Made by a program: the position numbers and the translations under genes. The notes under the pieces are model-generated. The model had not been told where the DNA came from. It did not search any database and saw nothing but the letters and a program-made list of their open reading frames with translations. Source: Thermococcus sp. (GTDB lineage: Archaea; Methanobacteriota_B; Thermococci; Thermococcales; Thermococcaceae). Taken from it: DNA of 8,017 nt. The stretch is taken from positions 1 through 8,017 of the forward strand of contig JALVWX010000175.1 in NCBI GenBank assembly GCA_027023165.1, read 5' to 3'. Numbering within the stretch: position 1 is the first letter of the stretch; every line of letters starts with the position of its first letter. Below, one piece after another: positions 1 through 7,976 of the stretch.

Positions 1-539
1 ACATTGACGCTATGAACATAGACATCAAGGCCTTCAGCGACGAGTTCTACATGAAGATAGCTAGCGTTCCAAGCGGTGAACCGAGCAGAAAAACAGCGGT
101 AATAGCGAAGAAGGAGTTTGGAATCCACGTGGAGCTGACCTATTTGATAATCCCGACCCTGAACGATAGGGAGGAGGAAATACGGGCCTTTGCCCGCTGG
201 GTTGTGGAAGAGCTTGGCGACGATACGCCGGTTCACTTCTCGCGCTTCTTCCCCCACTACAAGCTAAGGCACCTCCCACCAACGCCCATCGAGACAGTGG
301 AGATGGCCTACCGCATGGCTAAAGAAGAAGGCTTAAAGTTCGTCTACATCGGCAACGTGCCCGGGCATCCGGGGGAGAACACATACTGCCCGAGGTGTGG
401 AAAGCCTTTAATAGTCCGCTGGGGTTTTGAGATAAATGAATACAACATCACCGAGGACGGAAGGTGTAAATACTGCGGCGAACCCATTCCGGTCGTCGGG
501 ACATATGCAAAAAAGCAGTATAAAGGCATGTGGTGGTGA
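1..539 (+). CDS. amrS: AmmeMemoRadiSam system radical SAM enzyme, C-terminal part (5' end outside window)
   Basis: This is the C-terminal ~179 residues of a COG1180-type (PflA-like) radical SAM protein. The frame is open to the left edge, reading IDAMNIDIKAF from base 3, so the ATG at 12 is internal rather than the start. The SAM-radical core cysteines (CxxxCxxC) would lie upstream of the window and cannot be checked. Visible hallmarks are the NIDIKAF strand, the LTYLIIPTLND and FSRFFPHYKL segments of the late barrel, and the signature GNVPGHPGENTYCPRCGKPLI. The last of these leads into a C-terminal zinc-ribbon-like module, with CPRCG at 387-401 and CKYCG at 465-479. That tail separates this family from pyruvate formate-lyase activases. 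The family is named for co-occurrence with AMMECR1-like and Memo-like proteins. Its substrate is not established, and neither partner is encoded in the window. The stop (TGA, 537-539) overlaps the likely start of the next gene. Confidence 0.88.
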   Translation, partial: IDAMNIDIKAFSDEFYMKIASVPSGEPSRKTAVIAKKEFGIHVELTYLIIPTLNDREEEIRAFARWVVEELGDDTPVHFSRFFPHYKLRHLPPTPIETVEMAYRMAKEEGLKFVYIGNVPGHPGENTYCPRCGKPLIVRWGFEINEYNITEDGRCKYCGEPIPVVGTYAKKQYKGMWW

Positions 540-1372
540 AATTGGACTGGATTGAGGTTATCTTCTACATTGAAGGCATTGGAAACGACAAGAAAGTTTT
601 AGAAAGCGCTCTGAGGGAGACTGCTGAGAGCCTGAAGAACGAGGAAGGCGTCAAAGTGAACTACGTAAACGTCGAGGAGATACTTGAGGATCCTGAGAAC
701 GAACTCCTCCCCTACTCCGGCGTCATAGAGGCTGGAATCACGGGGAGCCTGGATGCTCTCATCCGCCTGGCCATCCGCTATGCTCCAGCGGCCGTTGAAG
801 TCATCCGCCCCCCCAAGGTGGAGGTGGAGAGCGAAGAACTGTCTAAGCTCCTGGGCATGGTGTCATATCTGATGGGGAAGCTTATGAACCAGTTCGGACC
901 CCTCGCTGCCTATCCGGACCTTAGCGAGCTTCCCAAACCCAGGATTGGCTACGAGAGGGAGGAAATCGAAGAGCTGATAATCGGCGACAGGAACGTGCTC
1001 TATCGCTTTGTCATTGAAGTCTTTGGGGATGATGTGGAGAAGGCCCAGGAGGATTTTGCAAAGGCCCTCCACTACGAAGGCTGCAGGATAAACAAGCTCG
1101 TCTCCAAGGTTCAGGGTGAGAATGAAAGGGGCAGGAAGTACATCCTCGTTGCCACAGAGCTTCTGTCCGATGTCGAGACAATGTTCCAGCTCACTGCCAA
1201 GTATGCTCCCGTTGCTATATCCATTATCGAGCCTGATTACGTGGACATAACCACTTCAGAACTCCAGGGGATACTGGCAGATATCGCCGGCTTTTCCCAC
1301 GAACTCGTTATGCGGCCGGTGAAGAAGAGGATAATGGAAACCAAGAACACCGAGTTCAAGCTCAACCCTTAA
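536..1372 (+). CDS. Uncharacterised two-repeat protein coupled to amrS
   Basis: I do not recognise a named family. With GTG 536 as start the product is 278 residues, acidic and soluble-looking, with no signal peptide or membrane segment. Its clearest feature is an internal duplication. Residues ~5-118 and ~154-260 each run beta-strand, charged helix, strand, helix, then a YAP motif followed by alternating hydrophobics. RYAPAAVEVIRPP (81-93) matches KYAPVAISIIEPD (222-234), and each copy is followed by an SEEL or TSEL helix. A charged linker (~119-153) separates the copies. There is one cysteine (C183) and no obvious catalytic motif. GTG codons occur at 530, 533 and 536. I chose 536 because GTGA overlaps the amrS stop and an AAGG lies 9 nt upstream, but 530 or 533 are possible. 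The overlap implies coupled translation with amrS. A link to the AmmeMemoRadiSam pathway is only inference. Confidence 0.82.
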   Translation: MKLDWIEVIFYIEGIGNDKKVLESALRETAESLKNEEGVKVNYVNVEEILEDPENELLPYSGVIEAGITGSLDALIRLAIRYAPAAVEVIRPPKVEVESEELSKLLGMVSYLMGKLMNQFGPLAAYPDLSELPKPRIGYEREEIEELIIGDRNVLYRFVIEVFGDDVEKAQEDFAKALHYEGCRINKLVSKVQGENERGRKYILVATELLSDVETMFQLTAKYAPVAISIIEPDYVDITTSELQGILADIAGFSHELVMRPVKKRIMETKNTEFKLNP

Positions 1373-1420
1373 AGATATTATCGTCAAAAGGCGAAATCTC
1401 TATAGGCATTTAATTAAGCT

Positions 1421-1455
1421 TCCTTTTATTTTTACGGCAATGAGCGAGCTTTTTT
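1421..1455 (+). terminator. T-rich termination region after the amrS operon
   Basis: Two pyrimidine tracts follow the stop at 1370-1372: TCCTTTTATTTTTA (1421-1434) and a run of six T (1450-1455). Thermococcales RNA polymerase terminates mainly on U-rich tracts without needing a hairpin, so these plausibly end the upstream transcript before the S-layer promoter. No strong stem is seen here. Inference from composition only. Confidence 0.5.
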
Positions 1456-1477
1456 CGGACAGAGAAAGGGTCTGAAA

Positions 1478-1493
1478 GCGAAAAGTATATATA
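1478..1493 (+). promoter_or_regulatory. BRE/TATA promoter of the S-layer gene
   Basis: A purine-rich BRE (GCGAAAAG, 1478-1485) is joined directly to TATATATA (1486-1493), close to the ideal archaeal TFB/TBP site. Transcription would be expected to start ~25 nt downstream, around 1512-1520, giving a leader of roughly 55-60 nt before the ATG at 1575. S-layer promoters of Thermococcales are known to be very strong and constitutive. This element fits that expectation. Confidence 0.85.
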
Positions 1494-1539
1494 CCCCCAC
1501 GGTTCAGAAACTACTGACAACACATGTTAGACCATACCC

Positions 1540-1551
1540 GGGCGTAAGCCC
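1540..1551 (+). promoter_or_regulatory. Small GUAA-tetraloop hairpin in the S-layer mRNA leader
   Basis: GGGC (1540-1543), GTAA loop (1544-1547) and GCCC (1548-1551) form a perfect 4-bp GC stem closed by a GNRA tetraloop, an unusually stable loop class. It ends six nucleotides before the ribosome binding site. It could protect the 5' part of an abundant mRNA or keep the binding site open. No function is shown by sequence alone. Confidence 0.4.
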
Positions 1552-1557
1552 AAAGCT

Positions 1558-1566
1558 AAGGAGGTG
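1558..1566 (+). promoter_or_regulatory. Strong ribosome binding site of the S-layer gene
   Basis: AAGGAGGTG is a near-complete match to the anti-Shine-Dalgarno end of archaeal 16S rRNA. It lies 8 nt before the ATG at 1575. An out-of-frame ATG at 1568 follows it by only one nucleotide and is too close to be used. The site therefore fixes 1575 as the start. Confidence 0.88.
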
Positions 1567-1574
1567 TATGGGAG

Positions 1575-3395
1575 ATGAAAGTGAAGAAGATCGCGGCGCT
1601 CGCAGTTGGTGCCGCCATGGTTGGAGCCACCATCGGCTTTGCCAGCGCCCAGCCGACCGTCCCGAACATACCGAAGGACTTCTTTGTTAAAAACGGACAG
1701 CCGAACGTTAAAATCGTAGTAGGCAGCCAGGGAGCTGCTATGGACGTTGCCAGTGCCGCTGACATCGCAGTCGCTCTTGGAACCCTGCTCTACACCGAGA
1801 AGGACGTCAGCGTTAAGGATGCCAGCGTCGTTGTTAAGAAGGACACCGCCTACGACCCGGCCGACATCCCGGTGTTCGATAATTTCTACCCGAGTATCTC
1901 CACCAAGTACGAGGTTGGAACTGACCTCAGGGACGTTCCAGCATGGTGGAACGGTGGGTTTGACTCGGACGGCAACCCCTACTTCAACGCTAACTTCACT
2001 GGGTCAGCCTGGGCCGGTGGAATCTACGACAAGGGCTGGGACATCCTCGTCCCGAGCGCAGTCGAGTGGAAGGACGGCAACAACGACAAGTACTGGCAGG
2101 ACCCGAACGGCAACTGGCACTCAGCCGAGGACGTTTACCTCCACTACAACATTCACATAGGGAAGGTTGAGCTTAAGCAGATAGCCGATGACAATGTAGA
2201 CTTCACAAACATCAACGACTTCAGCTCGTTCACCCTCGTCGTTGACAACGTCGTTGCCAACGTCAGCTTCAGCCTCAACGCCTACGAGAAGAAACTCTAT
2301 GATCCCGTCCTTGGTGAGGTTGGGTACACCTACAAGATAAGTGACCTCACACCCACTGACTACAGCCTCTACGAGAGCGGTGTCATAGCGGGCGTTGAGG
2401 TTGGCGACACCGTTAACCTCTTCGGCAAGACCGTTAAGATACTCGACATCCAGAGCAACAGCATCGAGTACGGCAACGACTGGGGAAGCACCTACATTGA
2501 CGCTGGCACCAGCAAGACCTTCGGCGACTACACCGTTAAGGTCCTCGACATCGACGTCAACCAGGCCAAGGCCCTCCTCGAGATATCCGGCCCGGCCGGA
2601 AGCTGGAAGATAACCCTCAACAAGGATGACAGCTGGACTTCACCGGACTACGGCATAAGGGTCACCCTCGACGACACCTTCATCGGTATCGGTGGAACCA
2701 CCAGTGCGGAGGTTTCAGTCCAGACCGACATAAACTACATCCAGAACGGCAATGAGTTCATCCCCGGCTGGGTAGCCCAGTTTGGCGTCCAGGACGGCAA
2801 GCTCATGTGGTTCGCCCTTGAGAATGAAGACCAGCTCACAGGAAACGAGGTCAAGCTCTTCGACACCTACCTCATGAAGTACAACGCCGACATCATGAAG
2901 AAGCAGGACCCGGACACCGACAAGACCTACGCCGCCATGGAGGCCTACGTGACCATTGACCCGATAAAGCCCCAGTACACCACCCAGACCCTTAAGGTCG
3001 GCGACACCCTTGAGGGCTGGACCATCGACAAGATAACCGCCACCCCCGACCCGGCCAAGGCCGCGGTCATCAGCAAGGTCACCACCCCGATAACCGTCCT
3101 CGACACCGAGATCATGGAGCAGGGACTCGACAAGGTTGACAGCAACCTCATCCTCATCGGCGGTCCGGCCGTCAACAGCGTCACCGCTGCCCTTGCTGAT
3201 GGACTTGGAATTCCCGCCAACTACACCGGCTGGAAGAGCAAGTACGGTACCGGTGCCGACAGCGGTGTCGTTATCTACAAGGCCGAGTGCGGTGGAATTG
3301 GCGGCCACGGCGTTGTCCTCGTTGCCGGTACCGACAGGGAAGGCACCAAGGCTGCTGCCGAGGCCCTCATGGAGTACCTCGCTGGCCTTCACTGA
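1575..3395 (+). CDS. slp: S-layer (cell surface) glycoprotein
   Basis: This 606-residue secreted protein forms the paracrystalline cell wall, which in Thermococcales is the main envelope layer outside the membrane. Residues 1-25 are a Sec signal peptide: MKVKK, a hydrophobic core, then an AXA site (ASA) before Q26. The mature N-terminus (KIVVGSQGAAMDVASAADIA, 46-65) and C-terminus (NLILIGGPAVN, 524-534; GVVLVAGTDREGTKAAAEAL, 579-598) are the conserved ends of the archaeal S-layer family (Pfam S_layer_N/S_layer_C as I recall them). Between them lies a beta-rich, aspartate-rich region with repeated VGDT-type segments (276-280, 475-479). There are three N-glycosylation sequons (N140, N229, N549) and a single cysteine (C572). 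No C-terminal transmembrane helix or PGF-type sorting tail is present, so anchoring is indirect. Codons are strongly biased to C-ending forms (GAC, AAC, ACC, CTC) and AAG, unlike the neighbours, consistent with very high expression. Confidence 0.93.
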   Translation: MKVKKIAALAVGAAMVGATIGFASAQPTVPNIPKDFFVKNGQPNVKIVVGSQGAAMDVASAADIAVALGTLLYTEKDVSVKDASVVVKKDTAYDPADIPVFDNFYPSISTKYEVGTDLRDVPAWWNGGFDSDGNPYFNANFTGSAWAGGIYDKGWDILVPSAVEWKDGNNDKYWQDPNGNWHSAEDVYLHYNIHIGKVELKQIADDNVDFTNINDFSSFTLVVDNVVANVSFSLNAYEKKLYDPVLGEVGYTYKISDLTPTDYSLYESGVIAGVEVGDTVNLFGKTVKILDIQSNSIEYGNDWGSTYIDAGTSKTFGDYTVKVLDIDVNQAKALLEISGPAGSWKITLNKDDSWTSPDYGIRVTLDDTFIGIGGTTSAEVSVQTDINYIQNGNEFIPGWVAQFGVQDGKLMWFALENEDQLTGNEVKLFDTYLMKYNADIMKKQDPDTDKTYAAMEAYVTIDPIKPQYTTQTLKVGDTLEGWTIDKITATPDPAKAAVISKVTTPITVLDTEIMEQGLDKVDSNLILIGGPAVNSVTAALADGLGIPANYTGWKSKYGTGADSGVVIYKAECGGIGGHGVVLVAGTDREGTKAAAEALMEYLAGLH

Positions 3396-3419
3396 AGGCC
3401 TTTCTTCTTCCTTCCTTTA
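3384..3419 (+). terminator. Hairpin plus pyrimidine/T-rich tract overlapping the S-layer stop codon
   Basis: GGCCTTC (3384-3390), loop ACT (3391-3393) and GAAGGCC (3394-3400) form a perfect 7-bp stem. TTTCTTCTTCCTTCCTTT (3401-3418) follows immediately. The TGA stop (3393-3395) spans the loop and the start of the 3' arm. This resembles a bacterial intrinsic terminator. In archaea the T-rich tract would be the active part, and the stem could instead shield the 3' end of the abundant mRNA. Termination is probably partial, because the next gene lacks a visible promoter. Confidence 0.65.
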
Positions 3420-3437
3420 GTTCTCGACGAATTTCTT

Positions 3438-3444
3438 GGGAGGT
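3438..3444 (+). promoter_or_regulatory. Ribosome binding site deciding the start of the membrane-protein gene
   Basis: GGGAGGT (3438-3444) lies 6 nt before the GTG at 3451. It overlaps the alternative in-frame TTG at 3436, which would place the site inside the coding region. The GTG at 3451 is therefore the better start. Confidence 0.75.
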
Positions 3445-3450
3445 CTTACT

Positions 3451-4224
3451 GTGTCGAGGAGGATACTTCTTGCCCTGCTGGTTGCAGTTCTCATCGTGGT
3501 TCCCGCAGGCTATCTCCTCTACGGATACAGCCACTACAGTGATGTTGTATCCGTTCCAAAGAACTCCTCAACCGCCACCTACATCGTGATTAAACTCCCC
3601 GACGGGAGCTTCCTGTCAATGACTCCCAGAGAATACGCTAACCTCACACTTCAGGGATTTAAACCCCCGGCAGGTTCCAAAGGCTATCTAATCAACGTCA
3701 CCGGGACGCTCACGGGAATCCCCGCGGTTGACGTGAACCTCACGATGCTTGCCCCATACAAGCGGTTTACGATAGTGGTGGGGAGTCCCAGCGTCAAGGT
3801 CTGCTCATCGAATCCTCAGGAGTTTGTTGGAAGCTGTTCCGAGCGTTCTGCAGCCGTCACGGAGATAAGTGCTCTCACTTCAACGCTCTTCAAGAGGTAC
3901 TACTACTGGCAGGGCATCAAGCAGGGCATGGACAACGCCAGCGCCAAGCAGTACGCCTACGAGCAAACGATGAAAAGGTACGACGTAAGATACCTGTCAT
4001 TCATGACGAAGACGGATATTGGCCTCGGGAGGCTTGGAAACAGGGATCACCTTGTGGTGATCCTCCTCGGCCCGGCTGAGGGCGCCACGAAGAACGTTAT
4101 CCTCGTTCCCAGAAGGGGCACCATAGTGCTTGAAGGCCGCTCCGACAGTGTCCTCCGTGCGGAGGTTGCCCTGATAGAGCACATCCTCAACTTCAAATGG
4201 CCGCAGGAAACGGCGAAGAAGTGA
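3451..4224 (+). CDS. Uncharacterised membrane-anchored, probably glycosylated surface protein
   Basis: I do not recognise a family. The 257-residue product starts MSRRILLALLVAVLIVVPAG: two arginines then one hydrophobic helix (~5-25). There is no clear signal-peptidase site, so this is best read as an N-terminal membrane anchor with the remaining ~230 residues outside the cell. Five N-glycosylation sequons (N38, N64, N82, N96, N162) are all in the outer part. A cysteine pair (C118, C129) could form a disulfide. A Tyr-rich segment (KRYYYWQG, 148-155) precedes a helical stretch, and the C-terminus returns to hydrophobic strands (HLVVILLGP, NVILVP). The gene starts 55 nt after the S-layer stop with no TATA element between, so it probably depends on S-layer read-through. 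Position and topology suggest a role at the membrane/S-layer interface, but this is inference. Its stop is one nucleotide from the stop of the converging gene. Confidence 0.82.
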   Translation: MSRRILLALLVAVLIVVPAGYLLYGYSHYSDVVSVPKNSSTATYIVIKLPDGSFLSMTPREYANLTLQGFKPPAGSKGYLINVTGTLTGIPAVDVNLTMLAPYKRFTIVVGSPSVKVCSSNPQEFVGSCSERSAAVTEISALTSTLFKRYYYWQGIKQGMDNASAKQYAYEQTMKRYDVRYLSFMTKTDIGLGRLGNRDHLVVILLGPAEGATKNVILVPRRGTIVLEGRSDSVLRAEVALIEHILNFKWPQETAKK

Positions 4225-4225
4225 G

Positions 4226-5971
4226 CTACACTTCGATGGCCTCTTCCAGCATCTCCCTTTTATCCTCACCGACTATCGTGAAGAACTCGTCGACGGTCCC
4301 CAGCGGCCTGCTGGATTCAATCCTGATGGAATTCTTTTTACCGACGCCAGGGAGGTACTGGAGAACCCGGGCGCTCTCACGGTTCACGTTTATCGGGATC
4401 GGCAGTCCTGTTATGCTTCTGAACCCATGGCCCACTATGAAGACGTCGTAGAAGCGGTTTAGCGGAACCTCCTTTGGGATGCCAACGATAAGTGGGTAGC
4501 TCCCAACCTGCCTCCCGTATGTGAGACCGCTTTCAAAGACCTCCGTTCTAACGTCCCTCAGAATCGTCCCCACAGGAACGACGCGCCTCAGCATCGGCAG
4601 ATCAATCTCGTGCCTTATCTTGTATCTGTAGTGTTGAATCAGGTGCTTGTGCCTCTCGGTTTTAACTTTGTTGCGAAGATGCCAGAGGGGAGTGCCGGGG
4701 AAGACGACCACCTGACGGATGTTTATCCTCCTGACCATAAGCCCGTCGTCCAGAAGCCCCTTAAGGAACTGGAAGGTCAGCTCGTAGCTCTTCTTCGTCT
4801 CGCCCGGAAGTCCAAAGACGATGTTTATCCCAGGGAGAAGCCAGGGCATCCCGTTGTAACCCCTCCTTCCTCCGACTTCGTTGAGTATCCTAACGGCCTC
4901 GTAGGTCTCCTCAGCGGTGGCGTTGAGGTTGTTGAGCTTTGCGACCTTTGGATCAGCGCTCTCAAGACCGAAGGCAACCACGTTTCCCGGCGTTCCGTAT
5001 TCTATTAGGGACTTGGCTATTCTGATACTCTCCTCGGGGTAGTTCGCTATAACTGCAGGATTCGCGTTGTCCACGTGGAGGGTTTTAACGTCGGGAGCCA
5101 CCGAGCGTATGCCTCCGAAGAGCTTCTCTATCGCTTCAGGATTGGGGATTGGAACCCTGCCGTTCGGCTTCGCCATGTATGAGAATATACAGCTCTGCCT
5201 GCCGACGCGGAAGTGCCTCACCCCAAGATCGTAGAGCGCCTTAACCTCCGCCACAACGTCCTCTACCGGCCTGTCCTCGACCGTTCTATACCTGACAGGC
5301 TCGGTGCAGAAGGAGCAACCACCTATACCCATCGCCTTCGGACAGCCGCGCTGGGTTTCAATCTCAACTATGACGAAGTCAGGGAAGTCGGGAAACTGCG
5401 TCACGACCTCGGCACCGATGATCGCGTAATCCCTCAGCTCGGTGTAGTTCCTGAAGCGGAAGGGGTCGGCGTCCTTTGGGTTTTGGAGGTAGTCAAACAG
5501 GAACGCCTCAAGGTCGCCGTAGACGATGTGGTCGAAAACCGTCTGTGCCAGGAGAAGCTCGCGCGAGGTTATCTTTGTCCCACCTTGGTGGGCGGAACCC
5601 ATGAAAGCCGGCCCGCCGAGGATTTTAACCCCTTTGAACGGCTTGAGGAATTTGGCAACCTCATCCACCTGCGAGGGGACCGCCGAGAGGTATTTCCCCG
5701 GCGTGTGGAGGCCGCCGATGTAAACTATGACATCGGCCGTATCGAGTATTTTCCTTGTTTTCGGAAAGTTTGGGGTCTTGTTCCTTGTTGCAATCCCGTT
5801 TTCTCCCTCAAAAGTTGCCCTAAGGTCATCGATGGTCAGGTAGAAAACGTCTGCGCCCTTATTTGTTTTTTTTATCGCGCCGTAAGCGTATCTGGGATAA
5901 ATTCCAAGATATGGGGGTACTCCAAGCCCCGCGGGTTCGTCGGTATATCCGTCAACTATCACCACGCGCAT
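4226..5971 (-). CDS. COG1031-type radical SAM protein with TRAM-like and helix-hairpin-helix domains
   Basis: This 581-residue protein matches what I know as COG1031, radical SAM enzymes with a C-terminal HhH motif; no reaction is established. An N-terminal Rossmann-like region (~1-160, VVIVDGYTDEP, VIVYIGGLHTPG, KILGGPAF) resembles the B12-binding-type domain fused to many radical SAM enzymes, though no DxHxxG cobalamin motif is seen. The core begins at IVEIETQRGC. Its cluster motif is CPKAMGIGGCSFC (C210, C219, C222), i.e. Cx8Cx2C instead of Cx3Cx2C. Later barrel motifs include VVAFGLESAD (331-340) and FGLPGET (386-392). Residues ~463-526 look like a TRAM fold as in MiaB-type methylthiotransferases, and ~537-565 contains the HhH LPGVGKK. 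The nucleic-acid-binding tail suggests an RNA or DNA substrate, which is inference. The start is ATG 5971 with GGAGG (5983-5979 on the minus strand) 7 nt upstream. Confidence 0.9.
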   Translation of the reverse strand: MRVVIVDGYTDEPAGLGVPPYLGIYPRYAYGAIKKTNKGADVFYLTIDDLRATFEGENGIATRNKTPNFPKTRKILDTADVIVYIGGLHTPGKYLSAVPSQVDEVAKFLKPFKGVKILGGPAFMGSAHQGGTKITSRELLLAQTVFDHIVYGDLEAFLFDYLQNPKDADPFRFRNYTELRDYAIIGAEVVTQFPDFPDFVIVEIETQRGCPKAMGIGGCSFCTEPVRYRTVEDRPVEDVVAEVKALYDLGVRHFRVGRQSCIFSYMAKPNGRVPIPNPEAIEKLFGGIRSVAPDVKTLHVDNANPAVIANYPEESIRIAKSLIEYGTPGNVVAFGLESADPKVAKLNNLNATAEETYEAVRILNEVGGRRGYNGMPWLLPGINIVFGLPGETKKSYELTFQFLKGLLDDGLMVRRINIRQVVVFPGTPLWHLRNKVKTERHKHLIQHYRYKIRHEIDLPMLRRVVPVGTILRDVRTEVFESGLTYGRQVGSYPLIVGIPKEVPLNRFYDVFIVGHGFRSITGLPIPINVNRESARVLQYLPGVGKKNSIRIESSRPLGTVDEFFTIVGEDKREMLEEAIEV

Positions 5972-6029
5972 GGTTGCGCCTCCGCAGAGGGGTTTAAAAA
6001 CATGCCTCGCAACATTCTACGGTGGGAGT
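5972..6029. promoter_or_regulatory. Divergent promoter region between the COG1031 and ferritin-like genes
   Basis: Only 58 nt separate the two divergent starts. The near-symmetrical AT element GTTTAAAAAC (5992-6001) can be read as a TATA box on either strand. On the + strand it is preceded by purine-rich AGAGGG and would give a start near 6020, leaving a very short leader before the ATG at 6030. On the - strand it would initiate almost at the ATG, which conflicts with the GGAGG site at 5979-5983, so the minus-strand promoter may lie elsewhere. Shared use is uncertain. Confidence 0.4.
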
Positions 6030-7975
<1,946 letters not shown>

Positions 7976-7976
7976 C

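Noticed and set aside
1438..1476. Possible C/D box RNA in the S-layer upstream region (ATGAGCG ... CTGA)
   Set aside because: The C-like box departs from RTGATGA, no D'/C' pair is present, and the span is too short for a Thermococcales C/D guide RNA.
1501..1520. SurR-like operator (GTTCAGAAAC) after the S-layer TATA box
   Set aside because: The consensus GTTn3AACn5GTT is not met in the second or third element, and S-layer genes are not expected redox targets.
1568..1690. A 40-codon out-of-frame reading frame starting ATG at 1568 and overlapping the S-layer start
   Set aside because: The ATG is one nucleotide after the ribosome binding site, too close for initiation, and the peptide has no recognisable features. 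The ATG at 1575 has ideal spacing.
2715..3392. 225-codon open frame on the - strand
   Set aside because: It mirrors the highly C-biased codons of the S-layer gene. The valine/glycine/leucine-rich product is typical of such shadows, and no promoter or ribosome binding site is evident.
3436..3450. TTG at 3436 as start of the membrane protein
   Set aside because: It overlaps the ribosome binding site GGGAGGT, which is correctly spaced for the GTG at 3451. The extra five residues would also weaken the short basic N-terminus before the membrane helix.
5970..6029. N-terminal extension of the ferritin-like protein from ATG 5970
   Set aside because: It would overlap the divergent gene's start codon and the TATA-like element. 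The added 20 residues show no family similarity, and the GGTGG site supports 6030.
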